Shown here: positions 26,970 through 34,772 of the stretch, piece after piece
How positions within the stretch are numbered: position 1 is the stretch's first letter
Layout of the letters: the number at the start of each line of letters is the position of its first letter
Assembly (NCBI GenBank): GCA_019747815.1
Contig: JAIEQJ010000069.1
Coordinates: 1-42,932, forward strand
DNA from: Hyphomonadaceae bacterium
GTDB taxonomy: Bacteria; Pseudomonadota; Alphaproteobacteria; Rhizobiales; Hyphomicrobiaceae
DNA length: 42,932 nt
Direction: 5' to 3'
Notes under the pieces: model-generated
Told to the model about the DNA's origin: nothing
What the model saw: only the letters and a program-made list of their open reading frames with translations
Database searches by the model: none
Translations under genes and position numbers: made by a program

Positions 26970-27305
26970 CTACTCACACCAAAGGATTTTGCCGCGCCGA
27001 ACCCAGAAGTGGGAACGGCATCCCGTGCGCAACCAGACCGAAGGATGGAGCGTAGGGCGGCCGCGTTTGTCCGTCGTGACGTCCCAGCGCGGCCGCACAC
27101 CCTTGAGGACCATCATCTCGAGACGTTCGCCGCATCCGCAGGGACATAGCAAGCCGACGCTCCAGTCGGCGCCATCGTCTCGCATAAGGATCAGATTCCG
27201 GCGCGGGAGGCGCGCAGGCAGCGCGTCGCCATGCAGGATCTTGAGTGATCGGCGCGGCGCGAAGCGCGCTACGAGTGTGCGCCACCACAGAGGGACTCGC
27301 TTCAT
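26970..27305 (-). CDS. DUF6527 family cysteine-rich protein of the ubiquitin-like operon
   Basis: The 111-residue protein has a dense cysteine cluster CPCGCGE (C54, C56, C58) with C96, H99 and C110 further on, so it likely binds zinc. The segments WSVGLLC, SVWLRTGCRSHFWV and KILWCE fit the DUF6527 family, found beside bacterial ubiquitin-like conjugation genes. Its role there is unknown. ATG at 27305 overlaps the stop of the E1 gene as ATGA. A longer open frame upstream (to 27467) lies inside that gene and is not needed. It is the last gene of a three-gene coupled operon. Confidence 0.8.
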   Translation of the reverse strand: MKRVPLWWRTLVARFAPRRSLKILHGDALPARLPRRNLILMRDDGADWSVGLLCPCGCGERLEMMVLKGVRPRWDVTTDKRGRPTLHPSVWLRTGCRSHFWVRRGKILWCE

Positions 27306-28702
27306 GCGGCAGCCCTCGGGGCAGCGAGCGCCGGCAGACCGAGCAAGGGCTCCTGCAGACCAGTGCAGGTCGGTATTGCTCCGCTGGCGGCGAACGCGTC
27401 CTCGGAAACATGCTCCTCCTCGCCATCCGCAAGCATGAAGATGGTGCGGGCGAAACTCCGGTTGCACGTGTGCCGGAAGGGAAAGGCGCGGGCTATGAAC
27501 TCCATGACGGTCGCGGAGGCGGCGCGCATGTTGAGCGAGATCACGGCCGGCGCCTCTTCAGCCAGGCCTTTGATGTAGCCTTCGGCCACCCGGCGCCGGT
27601 GTGCCCCGGGCGCGACGCGCGCGAGGTACTCGGCTTCGAGGGTGGCTCCGGAGTAGACGTCGCGGTCCAGTAGAGTCGAGCCACCGGGCTGGACGTACTC
27701 GATACGCCCGCAGACTTCGGCAATGGCGCGATCCCCGCCGGCCTGGCGCGTGGGTATGGAGACGCCGACGTCAAAGAGCGGCATGGCGCAAGCTGCAGCC
27801 AGACGATCGGCAACATGGCGACCCTCCGCCGCATCCACGCAGGAGAACAATACATCGGCCTCGCACGCGGCCAGGATGGCTTCGCGCGTAGCGATCGAGG
27901 CGGAGACGGCCCGGACCTGGCAGTGCGGATTGTAGCGGCGGATCGCATCCTGGAACATCTCGACCTTCAGTCGGCCCTGATCGGCGTCGGTGAGGGTCGA
28001 GTTCAGGATGCGGTCGAGGTTGCGGGCTTCGACCTTGTCGAAGTCGACGAGGATGATCGCGCCGAAGCCAAGGCGCGCAAGCTGCTCGGCAACGATGGAG
28101 CCGGTCCCCGATACGCCGATGACGCAAGCGCAGAGACGGGCGAGCGATTGGCGCATGCCCTGGGTGAAGGTGACGGGCAAGGTGGGTGGCACCGGAGGGA
28201 CAGCAGCACCGCCCGGCCAAACGTGAATATCATCACCGGCAGAGATCACATGCTCAAGCGGCTGAAAGGGACCTCGGCCAACGAACATGCGGGCGCGCAT
28301 GGCTCCCGACGGGAGCATGATGGCCGATAGAGCCGGCCTGTTTGTTGCGTGGTAGAGCGCAGGCAGAAGCACTTTATCGCTGGCATCATCCTGGGCTGAA
28401 AAACCGAACAGGCTGCCGGGATGCGAATGCAGAGCAACGATCGAAGAGTCGGTGGCGTCGGCGCGCTCGACGGCCTGCTCCGCATATTGGCCCGGCCAGG
28501 AGAGGGCATCTGGCTCGCGCCGGCCGCAGGCCGCATGCGGCACGAGAATGAGATCGTGAACAAGGTAACGCTCGCGGCTCTGGCCGATGCGCCGGCAGAG
28601 CAGGAGCGCGGCTGCCTCGAGGCCGTCACCGGGAAAGAGATGGGTGCGTAGTTGTCGGTGATGGGCGGGCGCAATCACCAGGGAAGCGGGGGCGTGTGTC
28701 AT
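27302..28702 (-). CDS. JAB deubiquitinase-E1 (ThiF) fusion protein
   Basis: The 466-residue protein joins two enzymes. Residues 1-150 are a JAB/JAMM metalloprotease with an intact zinc site: Glu29, and HSHP...S..D with H92, H94, S102 and D105. Residues ~180-400 are an E1-like adenylating domain with the nucleotide motif GVSGTGS (196-202), the acidic DFD (220-222), N228, R231 and D290. Known relatives adenylate the C-terminus of a ubiquitin-like protein and the JAB domain trims or removes it. Which cysteine would carry the thioester is unclear; C280, C288, C305 and C331 are candidates. It overlaps its neighbours on both sides by ATGA and is cotranscribed with the Ubl-E2 fusion. Confidence 0.88.
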   Translation of the reverse strand: MTHAPASLVIAPAHHRQLRTHLFPGDGLEAAALLLCRRIGQSRERYLVHDLILVPHAACGRREPDALSWPGQYAEQAVERADATDSSIVALHSHPGSLFGFSAQDDASDKVLLPALYHATNRPALSAIMLPSGAMRARMFVGRGPFQPLEHVISAGDDIHVWPGGAAVPPVPPTLPVTFTQGMRQSLARLCACVIGVSGTGSIVAEQLARLGFGAIILVDFDKVEARNLDRILNSTLTDADQGRLKVEMFQDAIRRYNPHCQVRAVSASIATREAILAACEADVLFSCVDAAEGRHVADRLAAACAMPLFDVGVSIPTRQAGGDRAIAEVCGRIEYVQPGGSTLLDRDVYSGATLEAEYLARVAPGAHRRRVAEGYIKGLAEEAPAVISLNMRAASATVMEFIARAFPFRHTCNRSFARTIFMLADGEEEHVSEDAFAASGAIPTCTGLQEPLLGLPALAAPRAAA

Positions 28703-29388
28703 GCCTCGACTTCCCGCCGCAGCGATTCATCCACCAGGGCGAGGTGCGTGGCGAGCGTGTCGCGGGCGCTGTCCCATTGACGGTGCCGCGACCACCGCTG
28801 GTGCGCGATACCGCAGATGGTCTCGACATGCTGGGTTTGGGGGATGTCGCCCCCGCGTTGGCGGCTGAGCGGGGGGTGGCAGTAGAACATATCCAGCTGG
28901 GCGGCCGGATAGGTCGTTGGGACCTCGATGGCGATGTTGGTATGAGTGCCCGTGTACCCCGTGGGCAGGGGGTAGTTCGGCAGGATGAGCCAGCGCCGGG
29001 GTCCATCGAGGACGGTTTCCCATCGAAGCTCCAGCCGGTCGAGGTGGGCCTGATCCTGGGGCAGAAAGGCAAAATCCAGGCGACGAGGCAGTGGGGCCTC
29101 GCCGTTGTCGATCTGCTTGGGCATGAGCCGTAGCTTTTCAATGCCCGGATGTCGAAGGTCGATCTCGCTGATTAGCTCGACGGGCTTCTTGGGCTCGCCG
29201 GCGATCTTGAGCACCATGATCCAGGCTGCCGTGGGATCGAAGCCGGCCTTCTTGATCGCATCCCGCACGAGAATGGTGGGATGCGGCCACTCGATGATGA
29301 CACCCTGGACGTTGAGCTTCCAGGAATGCCCGTGGGCCCGGGCCGGATGATGCCCGTGTCCATGTTCCGGGGTGTTTTGACCGTGCAT
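28699..29388 (-). CDS. Ubiquitin-like (multiubiquitin-type) domain fused to an E2-like domain
   Basis: The 229-residue protein opens with a His-rich segment (nine His in residues 1-21). A beta-grasp domain of multiubiquitin type (about 22-94: WKLNVQGVIIEW, VRDAIKKAGF, ELISEIDL) follows, then a prokaryotic E2-like domain of the Prok-E2_E kind (about 101-229: LPTGYTGTHTNIAIEVP, YPAAQLDMFYCHPPL). Cys150 and Cys172 are the only cysteines and so the only possible thioester residues. Because the Ubl is fused, it has no free C-terminal glycine, and the usual conjugation scheme needs cleavage or a different chemistry. First gene of the coupled leftward operon; its promoter region is shared with the divergent WYL gene. 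Confidence 0.82.
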   Translation of the reverse strand: MHGQNTPEHGHGHHPARAHGHSWKLNVQGVIIEWPHPTILVRDAIKKAGFDPTAAWIMVLKIAGEPKKPVELISEIDLRHPGIEKLRLMPKQIDNGEAPLPRRLDFAFLPQDQAHLDRLELRWETVLDGPRRWLILPNYPLPTGYTGTHTNIAIEVPTTYPAAQLDMFYCHPPLSRQRGGDIPQTQHVETICGIAHQRWSRHRQWDSARDTLATHLALVDESLRREVEA

Positions 29389-29454
29389 GTGTGCCTCCTC
29401 GCCGGGTGGGACCGCGGCCCCACGATGTGATCGGTGGAAGCACCCTAGGATGGC

Positions 29455-29477
29455 CGTACGTCAGAATCGGTCGTATG
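29455..29477. promoter_or_regulatory. Operator-like site A in the divergent Ubl / WYL promoter region
   Basis: The 15-base core CGTCAGAATCGGTCG (29459-29473) is the exact reverse complement of the core of site B at 30504-30518. Partly inverted arms (CGTACG / CGTATG) flank an 11-base spacer. It lies 8 bases before the WYL start at 29486 and 67 bases before the divergent Ubl-E2 start. It could therefore control both directions. A -10-like TAGGAT precedes it at 29446-29451. Binding by the WYL protein is inferred. Confidence 0.7.
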
Positions 29478-29485
29478 CTCAGCTG

Positions 29486-30496
29486 ATGCGCCACGAAAAA
29501 GCCGAACAAGTGCTGGCCGTCGCGCGCCTCCTGGCCGCGAACGCCGAGGGATTGACGCTCGACGAGATTGCCGACCGGATCGGGGTCAGCCGGCGGACAG
29601 CCGAGCGCCTGCGCGATGCCGTTGCGCGCATGTTTCCACAGATGGAGGAGAAGGCGGACGGCAGCACGAAACGCTTTTGCATCCGGGGCGGCATCGAAAG
29701 CTTTTTCAACAGCCCGACGACCGAAGAACTGCTGGCGCTGTCGAAGGCCGTGGCGCACTTCAAGCGGTCGGCCATGACAGAGGATGGAGCGGCGCTAGCC
29801 AGCCTGGAGCGGAAGATCCAGGCGGCAATGAAGCCGCAGGCGCTGCGGAAGGTTTCCCCGGACCTCGAGGCCTTGATGCGCGCGGAGTTGATCGCGGTGC
29901 AGGCGGGACCGAGGGCGATCGAGGCGCCGGAACTGCTTGCGGCGTTACGTGACGCGCTGTTGCGCAGCACGATGGTGACTTTCACGTACGTGGGCGGCTC
30001 GAAGCGGGGGACGGCGCGGAAGATCGAGCCTTACGGCATCATATTCGGGCGCATGAACTATCTGGTGGGCCCGGAGGCAGGGGCGACGAAGATCAAGCAT
30101 TGGCGCCTTGACCGTATTCGCGATATGCAAGCGACCGACGAGACGGCGTCGATCCCGGCCGATTTCAGCCTGCCAGAGTACGCGCAGGCCTCGTTCGGCT
30201 TTTTTCACGATCAACCGGAAGACGTCGTTCTGCGCGTGATGAAGCATGGCATCGACGACAACTTCGAGCGCTGGCAGTTCCACCCCAAGCAGACCGTCGA
30301 GTACGAACCCGAGGGCCATGCTATCGTGCGGTTTCGCGCAAGCGGCATGCTCGAGCTGGCCTGGCACCTGTTCACCTGGGAAAACAAGATTCAGATCATC
30401 CAGCCGGCGTCGCTTCGGGAGAAACTGATCTTCGAACTGGCCAAAGCGCTTACATTCCATCAATCGCAGGTCGCGCCGGTCGAGACTTCCGCTTAA
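29486..30496 (+). CDS. WYL-domain transcriptional regulator
   Basis: The 336-residue regulator has an N-terminal helix-turn-helix (about 18-45: LTLDEIADRIGVSRRTAERL), a WYL ligand-binding domain (about 150-230, with RMNYLVGPE in the place of the WYL triad), and a C-terminal WCX-type extension. Relatives such as BrxR and CapW repress phage-defence operons and are released by a ligand. I prefer the ATG at 29486 because the operator-like site A occupies 29455-29477 and family members start at MRxEKAE. ATG at 29450 would add 12 residues across the operator. No good ribosome site precedes either. The nuclease-helicase gene follows after 45 bases. Confidence 0.88.
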   Translation: MRHEKAEQVLAVARLLAANAEGLTLDEIADRIGVSRRTAERLRDAVARMFPQMEEKADGSTKRFCIRGGIESFFNSPTTEELLALSKAVAHFKRSAMTEDGAALASLERKIQAAMKPQALRKVSPDLEALMRAELIAVQAGPRAIEAPELLAALRDALLRSTMVTFTYVGGSKRGTARKIEPYGIIFGRMNYLVGPEAGATKIKHWRLDRIRDMQATDETASIPADFSLPEYAQASFGFFHDQPEDVVLRVMKHGIDDNFERWQFHPKQTVEYEPEGHAIVRFRASGMLELAWHLFTWENKIQIIQPASLREKLIFELAKALTFHQSQVAPVETSA

Positions 30497-30498
30497 TA

Positions 30499-30523
30499 CG
30501 ATGCGACCGATTCTGACGCATCG
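30499..30523. promoter_or_regulatory. Operator-like site B before the nuclease-helicase gene
   Basis: Perfect 7-base arms CGATGCG and CGCATCG flank the 11-base spacer ACCGATTCTGA. The 15-base core CGACCGATTCTGACG (30504-30518) is identical to site A on the opposite strand. It fills most of the 45-base gap after the WYL gene and ends 18 bases before the ATG at 30542. This suggests that the nuclease-helicase has its own regulated promoter. Confidence 0.75.
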
Positions 30524-30541
30524 CTTTGCCATGGTCATCAA

Positions 30542-33500
30542 ATGACCAAGATCCTTTCGGCCTCGCGCCTCAACGACTATCTCGGTTGCGCGCATCAGTC
30601 GGCGCTCTGGCTGGCGGGCGCCGATCCCGACGAAGAAACCGATGCGACTCTTGAGCTCGTACGGGCGAAGGGCTTCGCACACGAGGCCGTGGTCCTGGCC
30701 GAACTGGAAAAGCAATACGGGCCGGCCGTCCGGGTGTCCGACAAAGGGGCGCTCGCGGATCGGCAGGCGGAAACATTGAAAGCGCTGAAGGATGGCGCTC
30801 CACTCATCTACCAAGGCGCCTTCTCCAACGGGCGCTGGCTCGGATTCCCGGATTTCCTCGTCCGAAAGACCATGCCGGACGGAGGCACTACCTACGAGCC
30901 GGAGGATGCCAAGCTGGCGCGCACGGCGAAGGCCGAACACGTGCTGCAGCTCGGCGTCTATGCGGATCTGTTGCAGGAGCTGGCCGGCCTTCCGGTTGCA
31001 GGCGCCAAGATTCATGTCTCGGGCGGCCCGGCAGAAGAGTTCGACCTTCGGGCGACGCGTCATATCCTCAAACGGCTAATGCGCGGGTTCGAGCGGTTTG
31101 CCTCCGATGGCAATCGGGTCACGCGCCCGGTGCCATGCGTGGCGTGCAGCCAGTGCGACTTCAAGGGCCGCTGCGAACAGGAATGGCGCGCCGCCGACAG
31201 CCCGTTCTTCGTGGCGGGTCTCAACGCTGCGCAGCTTCTGAAGCTGGAAGCCAGCGGCATTACGACTTTGGCGGGGCTCGCCAGCATGTCCGCCAGCACC
31301 AAGATTGCGGGGATTGGTGACGAGCCGCTCGCCCGGTTGGGAGCCCAGGCACGGATACAGCATGCGGCGCGCGAGAAGGGCACGCATGCGACCGAGTTGT
31401 TGCCCATTGTGAAGGGCCGAGGATTCTGCCTGCTGCCGCCTCCCGACAAGGGAGACCTGTACTTTGATATGGAGGGCGATCCGCTCTACGAGGGCGGGCT
31501 GGAATACCTGTTCGGGATCTGGGGGCCCATCGGCGAGAGCGGTGCAGAGGCGTTCGTGCCGATCTGGGCGCATGATCGGGACGCGGAGAAGGAGGCTTTC
31601 GAGAAGCTGATGCGTCTGTTCACGGCACATTTCGCGCGGCATCCAACGGCGCACGTCTACCATTACGCGCACTACGAGCCGGCCGCGCTCAAACGCCTGG
31701 CGATGCGTCATGCCACCATGGAGGCCGAGCTCGACCAGATGCTGCGGGACCACCGTTTCGTCGACCTGTACCGGGTCGTGCGCCAGGGCCTGCGAGCGTC
31801 GACGGAAGGCTATTCGCTGAAAGACCTCGAGAAGATCTACTGGGATGCGCGCGAGGGTGAGGTGACCACAGCGGCCGATAGTATTGTCGAGTATGAGCGC
31901 TGGTGCGTGAGTCGCGACGACGCCATTCTCGAATCGATCGCTGCGTACAACCGGCACGACTGCGTCTCGACGGCCCACATGCACCGCTGGCTCGAACAGA
32001 TGCGGCCCCAAGGAGCCGTCTACGGCATCGCCGATGAGGAGGATGAGGACGGGAAGATCACTCGCAGCGCCGATCGGGAGGCGATGCAGGCGAGAAAGCT
32101 GGATCTGGCGCGCCGCGTGCGCGCTTCCGCGCTGGGTGATGAGGCGCTGCGGGAGCTGGTTGCGGAACTCCTCTGGTTTCACCAGCGCGCGCAGAAGCCT
32201 GGATGGTGGGCGGTGTTCGAGAGGCAGGCATGGTCAGACGAGGAGTTGACCGATGATGCCGAGAGCATCGGCGGTGTCACGCGCGACGCGAGCGTCACCC
32301 CTATCCCCGTCAAACGATCGCTGGACACGACTTACCGCTTCGCGCCGCAGGATACGAAGCTCAAGGTTGGCGATCGCCCGAAGGTCGCCGCGACGCGTGC
32401 GCCGGCGGGAACGATCAGCGCGATCGATCCCGAAGAAGGACGTGTGGTGCTCCGGCGGGGCGCAAACGCTCCTCCGTTGCCCGGGAACTTCGGCCTGATC
32501 CCGGCGCCGATCGATCAGCAGGGTCTGCCCGTCGCCGTCATGGCGTTCGCGGAACGGTTTGCGGCTGGCGACCTTCGCGGCGATCAGGCGCTGATGGATA
32601 TCCTCCAGCGAAGACCGCCCCGGTTCAAAACCCGCGCGACCGGGATGCCGGTTCTTGGCGATGGCGAGGATCTTATGGAGGGTACGGTGCGCGCGGCGCT
32701 GGATCTGGATTGCAGCGCCCTGTTCGTGCAAGGGCCACCCGGGACCGGCAAGACTTACACCATCGGCGGGACGATCGTGGCCCTGCTGAAGAAGGGCCAT
32801 CGCGTGGGCGTCACGTCGAACTCCCACAAGGCGGTTCACGAGGTGCTGCTGAAGGTGGAAGAACATGCGGTCCGGGGCAGCTTCCATTTTGTCGGCGTGA
32901 AGAAGGCAACGAAGGATCATGCCGAGACGGAATTCACGAGCGCGCATATATCAACGGTCTATCGCTCCGAGGACGTCGCGACCGCGCACCGACTTGTCGG
33001 CGGCACGACGTTTCATTTCTGCCGCGAGGATCAGAGGAGCGCCTTTGACTACCTGATCGTCGACGAGGCGGGGCAGGTGGCGCTCGGAAATCTCGTGGCG
33101 GTGGCAGGAGCGGCAAGGAACATCATTCTGGTCGGAGACCAGATGCAGCTGCCGCAGCCTGTGCAGGGCGTGCATCCGGGCGAGACAGGTTTCTCTTCGC
33201 TGGAGTATCTCCTGCTGGGCCGCGCAACGGTCTCGCCGGAGCTGGGAATCTTGTTGAACGAGTCCTGGCGGATGCATCCGAGTGTGTGCGCATTCATCTC
33301 GGAGGCCATCTACGACGGACGGCTTTCGAGCCGGCCAGAGACCGGCAAGAGGTCATTGGTTCTCGATGCCGGTGCGCATCCGGTGTTGCTGCCCGCCGGC
33401 CTCGCCATGCTGCAGTTGGATCATGAGGGATTCACGCAAGGGAACCCTGACGAAGCTGACGCCATCGCGGAGATCATGGAATCTCTGCTGAAGCAGCGGG

Positions 33501-33880
33501 CGCATCTTGAGGATGGTACGGTGCGCAAGATGAGATTGGAGGATGTGCTGGTCGTCGCTCCCTACAACATGCAGGTCAACACGCTGCGGCAGCGCCTGCC
33601 GGAGGGAGCGCGGGTCGGGACGGTCGACAAGTTCCAGGGCCAGCAGGCATTGGCAGTCATTGTGTCGATGACCACGTCGCGTGGCGATGAGGCGCCACGG
33701 GGGACGGAGTTTCTCTTCAATCCCAATCGCCTTAACGTCGCGCTGAGCCGTGCCCAGTGCTTGGCCGTCGTCGTGTGTGGCAAGAGGCTGCTCGACGGCC
33801 AATGGAAGGCGATCGCCGACTTGGCCCGACTGAACTTGTTAGCTCACGTGGAATTGATTGCGAATGCGACCAAGCGATGA
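30542..33880 (+). CDS. TM0106-type RecB-like nuclease / RNase H-like / SF1 helicase fusion
   Basis: The 1,112-residue protein combines three modules. Residues 1-215 are a Cas4/AddB-like PD-(D/E)XK nuclease: D104 in GFPDFLV, D122 and K124 in EDAK, and C16, C202, C205 and C211 as a likely Fe-S cluster. Residues ~295-480 are an RNase H-like exonuclease-fold domain (YFDMEGDP, AYNRHDC). From ~600 on there is a Dna2/Nam7-type SF1 helicase with Walker A GPPGTGKT (731-738), Walker B VDEAG (D841, E842), GDQMQLPQPV, VDKFQGQQ and NVALSRA. All motifs seem intact. It is preceded by operator-like site B and has no clear ribosome site. Likely a DNA-degrading effector of the defence locus (inference). Confidence 0.9.
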   Translation: MTKILSASRLNDYLGCAHQSALWLAGADPDEETDATLELVRAKGFAHEAVVLAELEKQYGPAVRVSDKGALADRQAETLKALKDGAPLIYQGAFSNGRWLGFPDFLVRKTMPDGGTTYEPEDAKLARTAKAEHVLQLGVYADLLQELAGLPVAGAKIHVSGGPAEEFDLRATRHILKRLMRGFERFASDGNRVTRPVPCVACSQCDFKGRCEQEWRAADSPFFVAGLNAAQLLKLEASGITTLAGLASMSASTKIAGIGDEPLARLGAQARIQHAAREKGTHATELLPIVKGRGFCLLPPPDKGDLYFDMEGDPLYEGGLEYLFGIWGPIGESGAEAFVPIWAHDRDAEKEAFEKLMRLFTAHFARHPTAHVYHYAHYEPAALKRLAMRHATMEAELDQMLRDHRFVDLYRVVRQGLRASTEGYSLKDLEKIYWDAREGEVTTAADSIVEYERWCVSRDDAILESIAAYNRHDCVSTAHMHRWLEQMRPQGAVYGIADEEDEDGKITRSADREAMQARKLDLARRVRASALGDEALRELVAELLWFHQRAQKPGWWAVFERQAWSDEELTDDAESIGGVTRDASVTPIPVKRSLDTTYRFAPQDTKLKVGDRPKVAATRAPAGTISAIDPEEGRVVLRRGANAPPLPGNFGLIPAPIDQQGLPVAVMAFAERFAAGDLRGDQALMDILQRRPPRFKTRATGMPVLGDGEDLMEGTVRAALDLDCSALFVQGPPGTGKTYTIGGTIVALLKKGHRVGVTSNSHKAVHEVLLKVEEHAVRGSFHFVGVKKATKDHAETEFTSAHISTVYRSEDVATAHRLVGGTTFHFCREDQRSAFDYLIVDEAGQVALGNLVAVAGAARNIILVGDQMQLPQPVQGVHPGETGFSSLEYLLLGRATVSPELGILLNESWRMHPSVCAFISEAIYDGRLSSRPETGKRSLVLDAGAHPVLLPAGLAMLQLDHEGFTQGNPDEADAIAEIMESLLKQRAHLEDGTVRKMRLEDVLVVAPYNMQVNTLRQRLPEGARVGTVDKFQGQQALAVIVSMTTSRGDEAPRGTEFLFNPNRLNVALSRAQCLAVVVCGKRLLDGQWKAIADLARLNLLAHVELIANATKR

Positions 33881-33889
33881 GCGCAGCTG

Positions 33890-34501
33890 TTAACCGCCAT
33901 AGCCGGCGATCTTCTTGGCAATAGCTCTGACCGATGACCGGTCGGTGGAAGGATGGCTCATCAGATTGCGATCGCGCAGGGCCCGGACGAGCGCCTGCAA
34001 TCCCGCCTGTTTCTGACGCGCGCGGTCGAGCCCGGCCAGGCGGGGGAACATGTCGTTGGCCGCATCCTGCATGATCTTGAAGTCCGGCAGCGCGATCTTC
34101 TCGGGGTGGGCCGCGAAGTACCAGATGGGATAGAGCTGCACCTCCATGGGTTTGGTGGATGCCAACGTGCCGAAGTCCATGGTGGCGGCGATCAGGACGT
34201 GATCGTTGAGATCGTCGTCGAAGTTTTCCAGCACGTCCTCAGGCTTGCGGTCGGCGTGCTTGAAGAAGTTCTTGCCGTGATTGGCAATGCGCTTGATCTC
34301 GTCCTCGGTCAGCCTGTTTGCCCCCGCCATCTGTTCCCGGAAGCGGATCTTGTCCTGGTGCTGGCACAGCGCATCCAGCACTTCCCACGCGGCGTGCGCC
34401 AGCGTGTAGACGGAGATGCTGTCCGCCTCCTCGAAGAAGAGCCGGATGCTCGTCACCAGCTGGCGGCGCGCGGCTTCGAACTTGGTGATCTGCACGCTCA
34501 A
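33890..34501 (-). CDS. Unknown helical protein, possibly HEPN-like
   Basis: The 203-residue protein is not one I can assign to a named family. It is predicted all-helical. Residues ~15-110 (YTLAHAAWEVLDALCQHQDK, then NHGKNFFKHAD) resemble the helical bundle of HEPN-type proteins, but the usual RxxxxH motif is not clear. The TTG start at 34501 is preceded by AAAGGGGC. It starts 10 bases after the small repeat-protein gene and converges on the nuclease-helicase with a 9-base gap, so it belongs to the same accessory region. Confidence 0.6.
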   Translation of the reverse strand: MSVQITKFEAARRQLVTSIRLFFEEADSISVYTLAHAAWEVLDALCQHQDKIRFREQMAGANRLTEDEIKRIANHGKNFFKHADRKPEDVLENFDDDLNDHVLIAATMDFGTLASTKPMEVQLYPIWYFAAHPEKIALPDFKIMQDAANDMFPRLAGLDRARQKQAGLQALVRALRDRNLMSHPSTDRSSVRAIAKKIAGYGG

Positions 34502-34511
34502 GCCTGCCCCT

Positions 34512-34772
34512 TTAACGCCCGCGTTTTCCGGCCCGCTGGGTCAGCGCAGAAGCCGCAGCCGACTTCGCTGCCGCGCTGGCCCTCGGATTGGCGAGTGTGC
34601 GCGCCGCCGCCGAAGCAGCTTTGGCGCTGGTCACCTCGGTGCTGCGCCGCTGGGTGAGGGCGGAGCCTGCCGCTGACTTCGCCGCCGTGCTGGCATTCGG
34701 GTTGCTCAGTATTCTTGCCGCTGCCGCGGCCGCTCTCTTGCCGGTGCTCTCACCGCCGCGCTTACCAGCCAT
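34512..34772 (-). CDS. Small Ala/Lys-rich protein with two internal repeats
   Basis: The 86-residue basic protein consists of two copies of a ~26-residue unit (about 17-42 and 55-80). Each has the pattern AAAR-L-NP-AS-AAKSAA-SALTQR, between Lys/Arg-rich ends (AGKRGG, AGKRGR). Composition recalls histone H1-like or other DNA-binding basic proteins, but the repeats look like helical hairpins. The ATG at 34772 has GGAG 7 bases upstream. The longer open frame to 34922 lacks support. Probably cotranscribed with the helical protein that follows. Function unknown. Confidence 0.65.
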   Translation of the reverse strand: MAGKRGGESTGKRAAAAAARILSNPNASTAAKSAAGSALTQRRSTEVTSAKAASAAARTLANPRASAAAKSAAASALTQRAGKRGR

